Source: JBOFDP01 sp051647125 (GTDB lineage: Bacteria; Bacteroidota; Bacteroidia; Chitinophagales; Chitinophagaceae). From it: DNA of 46,953 nucleotides. Position numbers and translations under genes: made by a program. Shown here one piece after another: positions 35,659 through 44,097 of this stretch (the first letter of the stretch is position 1; the number at the start of each line of letters is the position of its first letter). Location of the stretch: contig JBOFDP010000028.1 of assembly GCA_051647125.1 (NCBI GenBank), positions 1 to 46,953 of the forward strand, written 5' to 3'. The notes beneath the pieces were generated by a model that saw nothing but the letters and a program-made list of their open reading frames with translations, searched no databases and was not told the DNA's origin.

Positions 35659-36364
35659 AGAATAAATATTTAATCCCTAAGCCTACACTTCCCCAAATTA
35701 CATCTGTTGGGTGAAAGCCATATCCTGCAGTAAAAGGAACTTTATAGCCTATTGTAGGACGGACATCTAATGATAATACAAAAGGAATCGGCTTTTTTAA
35801 ATTTATAAAAGAATATTCCACCCCTATATTACCTACTATGCCTAGTGCTAATCTAAAATCATCTCCTTTATATAACCTGCTATCTACTGATAAATAGAAA
35901 TTATTATTTTCAGGTTCTAAATTAATGCCTAATCCTATAGTGGCTCCTATTCCTGCATACCAACTAAATCCGCTTATCTTGCTTATACTAAAAGGGAACA
36001 CCCAATCTTTGATAATAGTAGGGGATATGTATACCCATTGCCTTGATCCAGCAATAGAATTAATCATCAAAGGATTATAATTTTTAAAAGTATATTTATT
36101 GCCTGTTTGATTGAGGTAATTAACTTCAAGATCTATATTAATACGAGTATATTCTGAAGTAGGCACAATCAATGTGATTGCACCATTTGCTGTAAAGCCT
36201 CCTCCAATACGAATACCAATTTGTCGATTTCCTTTTTTGTGGAATCCTTCACCTATTCTTTTGATATCATTAAGTATAAGTTTATTGGCATCTACTTTTT
36301 GAGCTTGTATATTGATGGTATACCCTATAGATATTACAAGTATAGAGAAAAGTATTTTTTTCAT
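35657..36364 (-). CDS. Putative outer-membrane or periplasmic beta protein, unknown
   Basis: A 235-residue protein with signal peptide MKKILFSILVISIGYTINIQ, cut after QAQ. The mature part has alternating strand-like segments (GIGATIGLGINLEPENNNF, YLSVDSRLY, IGVEYSFI) and ends VGLGIKYLF with a terminal Phe, as expected for a small outer-membrane barrel. I do not recognise the family. The gene starts 29 bases after the stop of the lipoprotein gene on the same strand, so the two are likely one operon with related roles at the cell surface. Confidence 0.7.
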   Translation of the reverse strand: MKKILFSILVISIGYTINIQAQKVDANKLILNDIKRIGEGFHKKGNRQIGIRIGGGFTANGAITLIVPTSEYTRINIDLEVNYLNQTGNKYTFKNYNPLMINSIAGSRQWVYISPTIIKDWVFPFSISKISGFSWYAGIGATIGLGINLEPENNNFYLSVDSRLYKGDDFRLALGIVGNIGVEYSFINLKKPIPFVLSLDVRPTIGYKVPFTAGYGFHPTDVIWGSVGLGIKYLF

Positions 36365-36393
36365 GAATTATATTTTTTTATTGTTTGATAAAT

Positions 36394-37938
36394 TTATTTA
36401 GCTGCTCGTACTTCTATAGTAATAACTTTCTTGAATTCTCCACTTTTATTAATGGAGGTTACCATTAAAGGATAGAAATTTTTTCCATACATTTTTGAGA
36501 CGGCATTTAGATTTTTCCATAAAATATCGATACTTCCATCATTATTGATAATATAATCTATTTCAGGGTTTGAGCCATACCAACCTAGAGGTCCAAATTG
36601 TCCAGAGGATCGTTGTTCAGTTGCTTTTATTATTTTAGCTTGTGGTATTTTTAGAGGAATAGATTTTGTGGTATAGGCGTCATTAAATCCGGAGGTCCTA
36701 AAAATTGTAAGATCTAGTTCATGATATATAAGTTCAGTTTCATTGGGTGTAATCCATTTTACTTTATTTTTATTTGATGGATCTGTTAAAATGGAAACCG
36801 TATGAAAAAGTTTTGCTAAACCTATGGAATCTTTCTTAACAATAGTTTTTGTAATAGTGTCATAAAGACAAAATACAGTGTGGGATAAATCTCCAGCATG
36901 ATTATAATTATAGTTTTTATAGGTAAGCCATGCTACTAATATTTGATTATCAGATACAGCAATTTTAGGAATTCCTGCGGCTATGTTTGAGGATTTTTGA
37001 TATTCAGATAAATTAATACCATCGGGGGTAATTCCTATAGAACCCTCTTTTACTATAGCAGGGGATTTAAATGGTATTATATTTAAGATAACATTTTTAG
37101 GATATTTTTCCTCAATAGTAGCTTTCCATATCTTAAGATTAATATCATCGCCATCATTTTTATAGGCATAACAAGGAATGTTACCTGAGGGGAGAAAATT
37201 ATCTAAAAAATTATTATCATAAAAGGGGGTAACTATAGTGGCAGCGACAGTACCATTTTCAAATACTGCAATATCTCCTATGCGAGTATGAGTAACATTA
37301 CCTCCATATCCGGCAGAAGCTTTAGGAGGGCGTATAATATATCTCCCAAAATAGGTACTTTTATTATCCGTATTAGCTGTAAACATACCCATAGCTCTTG
37401 GATAGGCATCTCCGTGAGATAGTTGGTAAAATTGTTTGGTAGGGGGGTGATATAATGTACGTTGATCAAAGCAATGAGAATAGGTATTACCACCTTGTAG
37501 AGGTAAAGACTGTCCAAAATTTACAGTATTATTACTTACAATGCTGTAGTAAGAATATTGATGTCCTTCCCCTGTAAAACAACTAAATATGGCAATCTCC
37601 TCCTTGTCTGGATTGTAGGATAATCTGCCTGATCCTGATCCGCCGGGGTTGCCGGCAGTCGTTTGCCCATTATCTTTACTATCAGCACCTAAGATAATGT
37701 GATCGGTTATAAATTTACCATTTGGATTATTTTTGGATAACCTCATTTCTAGGTTGTTATAAAGATTGTTTTGTTTCATTAAAATAAGATAATTTTCATG
37801 TTTATCTTTTGTAAATCCAAGCATTCCTATCGCTCCTTTAGGACTTAAAGTACCTTCAGAGGCATCTTGTTGTGTTACTTTTGTGCAACCTAAAATACTA
37901 AATGTAATAACTACAATGATGATATTTTTTAATTTCAT
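36394..37938 (-). CDS. Lipoprotein, possible beta-propeller, unknown
   Basis: A 514-residue lipoprotein: MKLKNIIIVVITFSILGC gives a signal and lipobox with Cys18. The mature protein has repeated strand-rich blocks with alternating Tyr/Asn/Gly segments (IAIFSCFTGEGHQYSYYSIV, IPKIAVSDNQILVAWLTYKN, IDYIINNDGSIDILWKN), which suggests a beta-propeller, but I cannot count blades reliably and see no named family. A Gly/Ser-rich NPGGSGSGRLSYNP lies near residue 94. It probably shares an operon with the downstream barrel-like gene (29-base gap) and perhaps with purA upstream (57-base gap). Confidence 0.75.
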   Translation of the reverse strand: MKLKNIIIVVITFSILGCTKVTQQDASEGTLSPKGAIGMLGFTKDKHENYLILMKQNNLYNNLEMRLSKNNPNGKFITDHIILGADSKDNGQTTAGNPGGSGSGRLSYNPDKEEIAIFSCFTGEGHQYSYYSIVSNNTVNFGQSLPLQGGNTYSHCFDQRTLYHPPTKQFYQLSHGDAYPRAMGMFTANTDNKSTYFGRYIIRPPKASAGYGGNVTHTRIGDIAVFENGTVAATIVTPFYDNNFLDNFLPSGNIPCYAYKNDGDDINLKIWKATIEEKYPKNVILNIIPFKSPAIVKEGSIGITPDGINLSEYQKSSNIAAGIPKIAVSDNQILVAWLTYKNYNYNHAGDLSHTVFCLYDTITKTIVKKDSIGLAKLFHTVSILTDPSNKNKVKWITPNETELIYHELDLTIFRTSGFNDAYTTKSIPLKIPQAKIIKATEQRSSGQFGPLGWYGSNPEIDYIINNDGSIDILWKNLNAVSKMYGKNFYPLMVTSINKSGEFKKVITIEVRAAK

Positions 37939-37995
37939 ATATTTAAAATAAAGTTTAATAATAGTGTGTAAAATGGATTGAGAAAAAAGATATAA

Positions 37996-39228
37996 TTATT
38001 TTAAGATAGTTTGATTTCTATCAGCTCCTACAGAGATAATTTTAATTTCTGAATCTAACTGTTTTTCTATAAAGTCAATATATATTCTTGCTGGAGTAGG
38101 TAAATCTGCAAGTGTTTGGACAGATGAAATATCTTTTTGCCATCCTTTAAATATTTGATATACAGGAGTTACTTTATCAAGATGTTCCATATCTACCTCT
38201 GTATCTGTTTCTTGGTATTTAATACAAATAGGAATTTCTGAAAAATGAGATAAGACATCTATTTTTGTTATAGCAATTTGATCAATACCATTAACCATAC
38301 AGGCATATTTTAGTAAAGGAATATCTAACCATCCACAACGTCGTTTTCTGCCTGTAGTAGCTCCAAATTCATGACCTATTTCTCGTATTTTATCTCCGTA
38401 TTCATTATTTTGTTCTGTAGGAAAATCTCCATTGCCAACCCGAGTAGTATAGGCTTTCATGATACCTAAAATATGGTTTACTTTTTTAGGAGAAACCCCA
38501 AGCCCTATACAAGCTCCTGCTGCCATTGTATTAGAAGAGGTGACGAAAGGGTATGTCCCAAAATCATTGTCTAACAAAAAACCTTGAGCTCCTTCTGCAA
38601 GAATTTTCTTGTCTTTTTGGGAAGCTAAATAATAAGAAGTATCTTTTATATTAAATGTACGACATACTTCTGCGGCTTCTATCCATTCCTCCCATTTTTT
38701 ATCCTCCAACCTAATATGAATGCATTGCTTTAAATGTTGTTCTATATGATATTTTAACATAGCTTTATAATTGCTTTCTAAAAGAAATTTGATTTTAAAT
38801 CCGTGCCGACTTACTTTATCAGTATAGGTAGGACCTATCCCTTTTTGGGTAGAACCTATAGGATTTTTACTATTTTGTTCATCATAGCTATCTAATAATT
38901 CGTGAGTAGGAAGTATAAGATGTGCATTAGAAGAAATGATAACATTTGATGTAATATCTCGACCAATGAGCTGATTGACTTTCTTAATTTCTTCTACCAA
39001 AATTTTTGGATTAATAACTACGCCATTGCCAATGATATTGATTGTATTATTTTGTATCACACCCGAAGGTAGCGTATGAAGTACTATTTTTTTATTATCC
39101 CACACTAAGGTATGTCCTGCATTCGGTCCTCCTTGATAGCGACATATAATAGTATAATTCTTACTTAATAAATCCACTATCTTGCCTTTTCCCTCATCAC
39201 CCCACTGCATTCCAAATAATATATCCAT
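37996..39228 (-). CDS. purA: Adenylosuccinate synthetase
   Basis: PurA joins IMP and aspartate with GTP to make adenylosuccinate on the AMP branch of purine synthesis. The 410-residue protein begins almost at once with the P-loop and catalytic Asp, GMQWGDEGKGKIVDLL at residues 6-21. It has the GPNAGHT block with the catalytic His near 35-41, GSTQKGIGPTYTDKVSRHGF near 125-144, EGAQGFLLDNDFGTYPFVTSS near 213, and TTGRKRRCGWLD near 290-301. It is slightly shorter than E. coli PurA (432) but with all key residues. The promoter region contains a tandem duplication. Confidence 0.96.
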   Translation of the reverse strand: MDILFGMQWGDEGKGKIVDLLSKNYTIICRYQGGPNAGHTLVWDNKKIVLHTLPSGVIQNNTINIIGNGVVINPKILVEEIKKVNQLIGRDITSNVIISSNAHLILPTHELLDSYDEQNSKNPIGSTQKGIGPTYTDKVSRHGFKIKFLLESNYKAMLKYHIEQHLKQCIHIRLEDKKWEEWIEAAEVCRTFNIKDTSYYLASQKDKKILAEGAQGFLLDNDFGTYPFVTSSNTMAAGACIGLGVSPKKVNHILGIMKAYTTRVGNGDFPTEQNNEYGDKIREIGHEFGATTGRKRRCGWLDIPLLKYACMVNGIDQIAITKIDVLSHFSEIPICIKYQETDTEVDMEHLDKVTPVYQIFKGWQKDISSVQTLADLPTPARIYIDFIEKQLDSEIKIISVGADRNQTILK

Positions 39229-39263
39229 TAAATGTTATAAATCTTTGTTTAAGTAAAATCTTA

Positions 39264-39301
39264 CAAAGTTATTCTTTTTTTGCAAAGTTATTCTTTTTTT
39301 G
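39264..39301 (-). repeat. Two 19-bp direct repeats, each carrying a purA promoter -7 box
   Basis: The 19-base unit CAAAGTTATTCTTTTTTTG occurs twice without gap (39264-39282 and 39283-39301). On the minus strand each copy reads TAACTTTG (39264-39271 and 39283-39290), an exact TAnnTTTG box, 36 and 55 bases upstream of the purA start. It is therefore a duplicated core promoter or a slippage product. Confidence 0.75.
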
Positions 39302-39356
39302 TTGAAAAAGATTACCTTTCATGGTGTAGATAAAAAAGAATGTAAGAAGAATCATA

Positions 39357-39840
39357 ATGAAGTTGATAAACAAATTTATTATTTTTATTGCAATGTATTC
39401 ATTGGGATTTTCTCAAATTAAAGATTCTGTATTGGTATACACTAATATTTCTAATAGATATAATGCCAAATCCATAGAAATTATTCCGCTTACTAAGCTA
39501 TAATAGACAGGACAAATACATCTCAATAAAATGCTCCAATATACAGTACAGGCTTATAATACAAGAATCAATATTACCATTGCCGATACTACTATAGGTT
39601 TTGATCCTTCCGGGCTAAGAGACCTCGGGAGTAATCGTTCCTTAGGATTAATTAATGGAAAGAGAAAGAGCCTGAGTTCTTTGGTATTTACTACTACTCA
39701 TGGTAGTAGAGAAGTGAGATTTGACCTAAAAACCTTACTCTTGGGAGCAAAACTAATTTGGCTTTTTTGGGACAACCTTCGGTATCAAAGTAGGGTCTAA
39801 CTTTCTAATGTTTAGAGTAAGAAAAAATACTATTGAATAG
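39357..39840 (+). pseudogene. Broken secreted/outer-membrane protein gene
   Basis: An ATG at 39357 opens a signal peptide (MKLINKFIIFIAMYSLGFSQ) and 28 more residues before two consecutive stops (39501-39506). The same frame reopens at 39531 and runs to 39800 with TIGFDPSGLRDLGSNRSLGL and GLINGKRKSLSSLVFTTT. In a third piece, shifted frame, 39760-39840 reads FGFFGTTFGIKVGSNFLMFR and ends RKNTIE, which looks like the closing strand of a barrel. Together they describe one gene of about 160 codons with two stops and a late frameshift. I do not recognise it. It is divergent from purA. Confidence 0.5.
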
Positions 39841-39894
39841 GGATAATTTTATTTGTTTCTAAATTATTATTTTTGCTAAAAAGTATTAGACATA

Positions 39895-40530
39895 ATGATG
39901 AATCCATTGATAGAGCAGTATATAGAACAACATACTTCTTTTGGAGATGAGCAGTTGGCAGAAGTGGAGCGTTTTACTCAGGAAATATTACCTTCAGGGT
40001 TTCATATGCTTAGTGGTAGAGTGCAAGGGGCTTTTTTATATTTAATGTGTAAACTATTGCAACCCAAGCATATTATAGAGATAGGTACTTTTACGGGATA
40101 TAGTACACTTTGTTTTGCAAAATCGTTGAGTGAAGGAGGAAAGATAACCACCATAGAGCAAGATACATTAGCAGCGGGTTATGCTCAAAATTTTTTTAAT
40201 AAGTTTGAATGTGCTTCCAAAATAAAACTTTGTGTGGGGAAAGCTACAGAAGTACTTCCTACGCTTAAGGAAGGTTTTGATATGGCGTTTGTAGATGCGG
40301 ATAAGATAAATACTTTGTGGTATGTAGAATATTTACTAGAAAAAATAAATACAGGTGGATGTATTTTGGTAGATAATGCTTTTTATCATGGAGAGGTAAT
40401 AAAAAATCCTTGTGAAAGCAAGGCAGGTAGGGCGATTCAGGCATTTAACGAAGCTATAAAAAAGAAAAAAAATATAGAAACTTCTTTAATTAGTATACGT
40501 GATGGTTTGTGGTTTATTAGAAAACCTTAA
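39895..40530 (+). CDS. SAM-dependent O-methyltransferase (CCoAOMT/COMT type)
   Basis: A 211-residue class I methyltransferase. The SAM site is IIEIGTFTGYSTLCFAKSL near residues 61-79, followed by ITTIEQD near 85-91, FDMAFVDADK near 124-133 with the metal-binding Asp of the cation-dependent O-methyltransferase type, and ILVDNAFYHGEV near 159-170. This family methylates catechols or caffeoyl-CoA-like substrates; in bacteria the substrate is usually unknown. The ATG at 39895 is followed by a second ATG; either may be used. The gene ends 36 bases before the glucosaminidase gene. Confidence 0.9.
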   Translation: MMNPLIEQYIEQHTSFGDEQLAEVERFTQEILPSGFHMLSGRVQGAFLYLMCKLLQPKHIIEIGTFTGYSTLCFAKSLSEGGKITTIEQDTLAAGYAQNFFNKFECASKIKLCVGKATEVLPTLKEGFDMAFVDADKINTLWYVEYLLEKINTGGCILVDNAFYHGEVIKNPCESKAGRAIQAFNEAIKKKKNIETSLISIRDGLWFIRKP

Positions 40531-40535
40531 ATTTG
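40528..40535 (+). promoter_or_regulatory. Putative promoter of the glucosaminidase-hpt-pdxJ-cmk run
   Basis: TAAATTTG matches TAnnTTTG; TTTG at 40506-40509 is a possible -33 element, 18 bases upstream. The box overlaps the stop codon of the methyltransferase gene, so an internal start within a longer operon is possible. Confidence 0.45.
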
Positions 40536-40566
40536 CATTAAATTTTTTAATAATCGAATTTAATCT

Positions 40567-41640
40567 ATGCAATATTTAAAAAAATTCTTATTTTATTTTT
40601 GCTTCTTTTTAAGCATAGCTTCGTTTGGGCAAGCTCCATCTAATGAGACTAGTAAAAATGAAAGTTTAAAAACTCAGGTATTAAATTATATTACCCAATA
40701 TAAGAATATAGCAATGGAAGAAATGGTACGTTCGGGCATACCTGCTTCTATTACGTTGGCACAAGGTATTTTAGAATCAGGGTTTGGGAAGAGTGTGCTT
40801 TCTTTGAAGAGTAATAACCATTTTGGGATAAAATGTAGAAATGATTGGAAAGGGGAAAAGGTGTATCATGATGATGATAGAAGTCAGGAATGTTTTAGGA
40901 AATACTTGAATCCTAAAGAATCATATAAAGATCATTCTGATTTTTTGAGGAAATCTTCTCGTTATGCTTCTTTGTTTGAGTTAGAAAAAAATGATTACCA
41001 TAGTTGGAGTCATGGATTAAGGAAAGCCGGTTATGCTACTGATCCAGCTTATGCTACTCGGCTTATAAATGTAATAGAATCGTACAATCTTAATCAGTAT
41101 ACTTTGCAAGTATTGAGTGGTGATTTTAACCCAGAGGTAGATTCTATTGTAGTTAAAAACAACCAAATTCAGGACAGTAATATTGTTTCATCTTCATCTA
41201 CAACGGGTATTGCAGATTCTGTATCTAAAAATATACCTCCTGTCTATGGCGAATATGAGCTTAATAAGGTGTTTTTAATAAATAATTTGAAAGTGTTATG
41301 TATAGATTCTGGGACTTCGTTGTTGCCTATTGCTGTGATTAATGACGTCGATTTGTCAAATTTGTATGAATATAACGATTTGGAATACAATCCTAATCAC
41401 AATGAATTGATAGTCAAAAAAGGTTTAATATTTTTAGAACCTAAAAGACGAAATAATAAAGTATATTTTTACTTAGCTAAGGGCAATGAAACGATGTATG
41501 ATATTGCACAAAAAACAGGGATAAGATTAAATTCATTATTAGAATTAAATGATTTAAAGGCAGAAGATAGTCCTAAGGCAGAAGAAAAAATTGCATTGTT
41601 AGAAAAAATAGGTCGACGTCCTAAAATAAACTATAATTAA
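40567..41640 (+). CDS. Peptidoglycan glucosaminidase (GH73/FlgJ-like) with C-terminal LysM-like repeat
   Basis: A 357-residue exported cell-wall hydrolase. The signal peptide ends in SIASFGQA. The glucosaminidase domain has ASITLAQGILESGFGKSVLS near residues 59-78 with the catalytic Glu, NNHFGIKC near 82-89, and YATDPAYATRLINVIESYNL near 157-176, all typical of GH73. A linker is followed by a LysM-like region with YLAKGNETMYDIAQKTGI near 300-317, which would bind peptidoglycan. It cleaves the glycan strand, so it likely acts in cell division or wall turnover. It starts a tight run with hpt, pdxJ and cmk. Confidence 0.92.
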   Translation: MQYLKKFLFYFCFFLSIASFGQAPSNETSKNESLKTQVLNYITQYKNIAMEEMVRSGIPASITLAQGILESGFGKSVLSLKSNNHFGIKCRNDWKGEKVYHDDDRSQECFRKYLNPKESYKDHSDFLRKSSRYASLFELEKNDYHSWSHGLRKAGYATDPAYATRLINVIESYNLNQYTLQVLSGDFNPEVDSIVVKNNQIQDSNIVSSSSTTGIADSVSKNIPPVYGEYELNKVFLINNLKVLCIDSGTSLLPIAVINDVDLSNLYEYNDLEYNPNHNELIVKKGLIFLEPKRRNNKVYFYLAKGNETMYDIAQKTGIRLNSLLELNDLKAEDSPKAEEKIALLEKIGRRPKINYN

Positions 41641-41643
41641 ACT

Positions 41644-42192
41644 ATGCATAAAGAGATTAAAGTACATGATAAATATTTTGTTCCTTTCATTTCTGAAGAG
41701 AAAATTTATTCGGCAGTGTGTCATATTGCTGATATATTGAATAAAGATTATGCAGGAAAAAATCCCTTGTGTATACCTCTTTTGAATGGTACTTTTATGT
41801 TTACCGCTGATTTGTTTAAGCAATTGACAATAGATATAGAAGTATGTTTTGTAAAATTGGCATCTTATAAAGGAGTTCAATCTACAGGACATATTATTAC
41901 TGCTATTGGTATGGAAAAAAATATTACGGATAGAGATGTAATTATTATAGATGATATTTTAGATACAGGAAAAACTTTGCATCATTTTATTTCTGGATTG
42001 TATGAACAAAAACCTAAAAGTATAAAATCTGTAGTATTATTATATAAACCAGATTCTACCGTTTATCCCATAAAACCAGATTATTGGGGGCTTTCTATTC
42101 CTTCCAAATTTGTATTAGGATACGGATTGGATTATGATGGATTGGGTAGAAATTTCCCTTCTTTATATTGTTTGAAAGAAGAAAATACATAA
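41644..42192 (+). CDS. hpt: Hypoxanthine phosphoribosyltransferase
   Basis: This purine-salvage enzyme makes IMP (or GMP) from hypoxanthine (or guanine) and PRPP. The 182-residue protein has the PRPP loop VIIIDDILDTGKTLHHF near residues 99-115, PLLNGTFMFTADLFKQL near 43-59 with the flexible cis-peptide region, and C-terminal KPDYWGLSIPSKFVLGYGLD near 139-158, typical of HPRT. It starts 3 bases after the glucosaminidase stop, so it is cotranscribed. Together with purA it gives this window both salvage and de novo IMP use. Confidence 0.94.
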   Translation: MHKEIKVHDKYFVPFISEEKIYSAVCHIADILNKDYAGKNPLCIPLLNGTFMFTADLFKQLTIDIEVCFVKLASYKGVQSTGHIITAIGMEKNITDRDVIIIDDILDTGKTLHHFISGLYEQKPKSIKSVVLLYKPDSTVYPIKPDYWGLSIPSKFVLGYGLDYDGLGRNFPSLYCLKEENT

Positions 42193-42200
42193 TTTTGCTT

Positions 42201-42932
42201 ATGAAGAAAGCTATAAAATTTAGCGCTAATATTAATAAAATTGCTACATTAAGAAATTCTCGTGGTGGAGATATTCCCAATTTAATACAATGTGCTAAAG
42301 ATATACAAATATGGGGTGTGGATGGAATTACTGTACATCCTCGTCCTGATGAAAGGCATATTCGCTATCAAGATGTACGGATGTTGAAAGAAATTATTAC
42401 TACGGAGTTTAATATAGAAGGGAATCCACAAGAACCTAAATTTGTAGAACTAGTACTAAGTGTAAAACCTACACAAGTAACCCTTGTGCCTGATGCTTTA
42501 CAACAATTGACTTCTAATCATGGTTGGGATACTTCTAAACATAAAAAATTTTTGACAGAGATTATAGAGGTCTTCAAAAAAGCTGGCATACGTACCTCTA
42601 TTTTTATAGACCCAATAGAATCTATGGTATCTGATGCCGCCGAAATAGGCACTCAACGTATAGAATTATACACAGAGTTTTATGCACATACATTCGCTAC
42701 AAATAAAGAAAAAGCGATAACCCCGTATAAAAAAGTAGCCCATGTGGCATCTGTATTGGGATTGGATGTTAATGCAGGTCATGATTTGAATTTACAAAAT
42801 CTCAATTATTTTGCAAACCATATAGAAGGTTTGTTGGAAGTATCCATAGGACAGGCTTTTGTTGCAGATGCCTTATATGTTGGTTTTGAAAAAACAATTA
42901 CTGCTTATAAAAAAGAATTGCAAATATGTTAA
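42201..42932 (+). CDS. pdxJ: Pyridoxine 5'-phosphate synthase
   Basis: PdxJ condenses 3-amino-1-hydroxyacetone phosphate with deoxyxylulose 5-phosphate to give pyridoxine 5'-phosphate, the last ring-forming step of vitamin B6 synthesis. The 243-residue barrel shows FSANINKIATLRNSRGG at residues 6-22, AKDIQIWGVDGITVHPRPDE near 32-51, NIEGNPQEPKFVELVLSVKP near 72-91, TQVTLVPD near 92-99, NAGHDLNLQN near 192-201, and VSIGQAFVADALYVG near 214-228. I start at ATG 42201; a TTG 33 bases earlier would overlap hpt and adds non-conserved residues. Confidence 0.95.
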   Translation: MKKAIKFSANINKIATLRNSRGGDIPNLIQCAKDIQIWGVDGITVHPRPDERHIRYQDVRMLKEIITTEFNIEGNPQEPKFVELVLSVKPTQVTLVPDALQQLTSNHGWDTSKHKKFLTEIIEVFKKAGIRTSIFIDPIESMVSDAAEIGTQRIELYTEFYAHTFATNKEKAITPYKKVAHVASVLGLDVNAGHDLNLQNLNYFANHIEGLLEVSIGQAFVADALYVGFEKTITAYKKELQIC

Positions 42933-42941
42933 CTTATTGTT

Positions 42942-44045
42942 ATGAATAGTCCTAAAATTATTGCCATAGATGGTTATTCGGCATGTGGAAAAAGTACCCT
43001 AGCAAAGCAATTGGCTAAACGGCTTAATTATATCTATATTGATACAGGTGCTGTATATAGGGTTATTACGTTATACATGATTGAACAAAAAATTGATATT
43101 TCTGATCAACATGTGGTGCAAGATAGTTTGTCTCATATTCATATAGAATTTAAGAATATAGATGATGAGGATTATGTTTTTTTAAATAATAAAAATGTGG
43201 GTGAGAGTATTAGAAATATGGAGGTAGCAAATAAAGTAAGTGTGGTATCGGCTATGTCTGTGGTAAGAAATTTTGCAGTAGAGTTGCAACGTAAAATGGG
43301 ACAATCAAGAAATGTTGTTATGGATGGTAGGGATATAGGTACGGTCGTATTTCCTAAGGCAGATATTAAATTTTTTATGACTGCGGATAAGGTTATTCGT
43401 GTGCAGAGGAGATATAAAGAACTACAGCAAAAAAAACCTGACATTACTCAAGAAGAGGTTGGAAAAAATATTGAAGAAAGGGATTTTTTGGATGAAAATA
43501 GGAAAGATAGCCCTTTAAAGCAAGCCTCCGATGCCTTCTTGATAGATAACTCGCATTTATCCATTGCTCAACAATTAAGTATGGCGTTAGAGTATATTAA
43601 TAATCCAAAAGAGAAAGAAAATATCATAGGGGAGAATCGTTTCTTTATGATTGTGTTGTATTTTGTAATGGCTGGAGGATTAGCCCTTTTTTTGAGTATG
43701 ACCACTAGTAGTATTATTGTTAATGTATTGAAAGATACTACTGTTAATAATGTTGGAATATCCTTGTTGGTATGCTTTTTTCATTGTATTGTAGGATTTA
43801 TTTTATTTGGAATGTCTATTTTTAAACCTACAATTCACTTACTGAAGTTGTTTAAAACTTTTTTCTTGCTTCCTGTTGTCCTTATCATACTCTATTATAT
43901 TATTAAATCATACATAAATTCACACAATTTTATAAATGTATTTACTACCATAAATGTGTATTATGTTTTGTTTATGTATTTAGTAACTGGTGGAGTAGCG
44001 TATTATTTTATTTATAAGATATTGGGTTATTCTAAAGCGATATAA
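42942..44045 (+). CDS. cmk: Cytidylate kinase with C-terminal four-helix membrane domain
   Basis: The first 225 residues are a complete CMP/dCMP kinase: P-loop AIDGYSACGKSTLAKQLA at residues 7-24, IDTGAVYRVIT near 34-44, VVMDGRDIGTVVFPKADIKF near 125-144, and RDFLDENRKDSPLKQASDAF near 181-200. After a short charged linker (NNPKEKENIIGENRF) come about 140 residues with four predicted membrane helices (MIVLYFVMAGGLALFLSM near 232-249; VGISLLVCFFHCIVGFILFG; FFLLPVVLIILYYIIKSYI; YYVLFMYLVTGGVAYYFIY). The frame is continuous with no stop or slippage run at the junction. E. coli Cmk is 227 residues and soluble, so this is a real fusion as given. The kinase would be anchored to the inner membrane; the purpose is unknown. 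Confidence 0.9.
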   Translation: MNSPKIIAIDGYSACGKSTLAKQLAKRLNYIYIDTGAVYRVITLYMIEQKIDISDQHVVQDSLSHIHIEFKNIDDEDYVFLNNKNVGESIRNMEVANKVSVVSAMSVVRNFAVELQRKMGQSRNVVMDGRDIGTVVFPKADIKFFMTADKVIRVQRRYKELQQKKPDITQEEVGKNIEERDFLDENRKDSPLKQASDAFLIDNSHLSIAQQLSMALEYINNPKEKENIIGENRFFMIVLYFVMAGGLALFLSMTTSSIIVNVLKDTTVNNVGISLLVCFFHCIVGFILFGMSIFKPTIHLLKLFKTFFLLPVVLIILYYIIKSYINSHNFINVFTTINVYYVLFMYLVTGGVAYYFIYKILGYSKAI

Positions 44046-44065
44046 AACTTTTTCAATAAAAACTT

Positions 44066-44073
44066 TATCTTTG
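44066..44073 (+). promoter_or_regulatory. Promoter -7 box of the GLUG lipoprotein-aroB unit
   Basis: TATCTTTG is an exact TAnnTTTG match, 24 bases before the start codon. The leader also carries AAGAGGAGG at 44084-44092, five bases before the ATG, one of the few strong Shine-Dalgarno sites in the window. Confidence 0.55.
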
Positions 44074-44097
44074 TAAATCTCTTAAGAGGAGGTTCTT

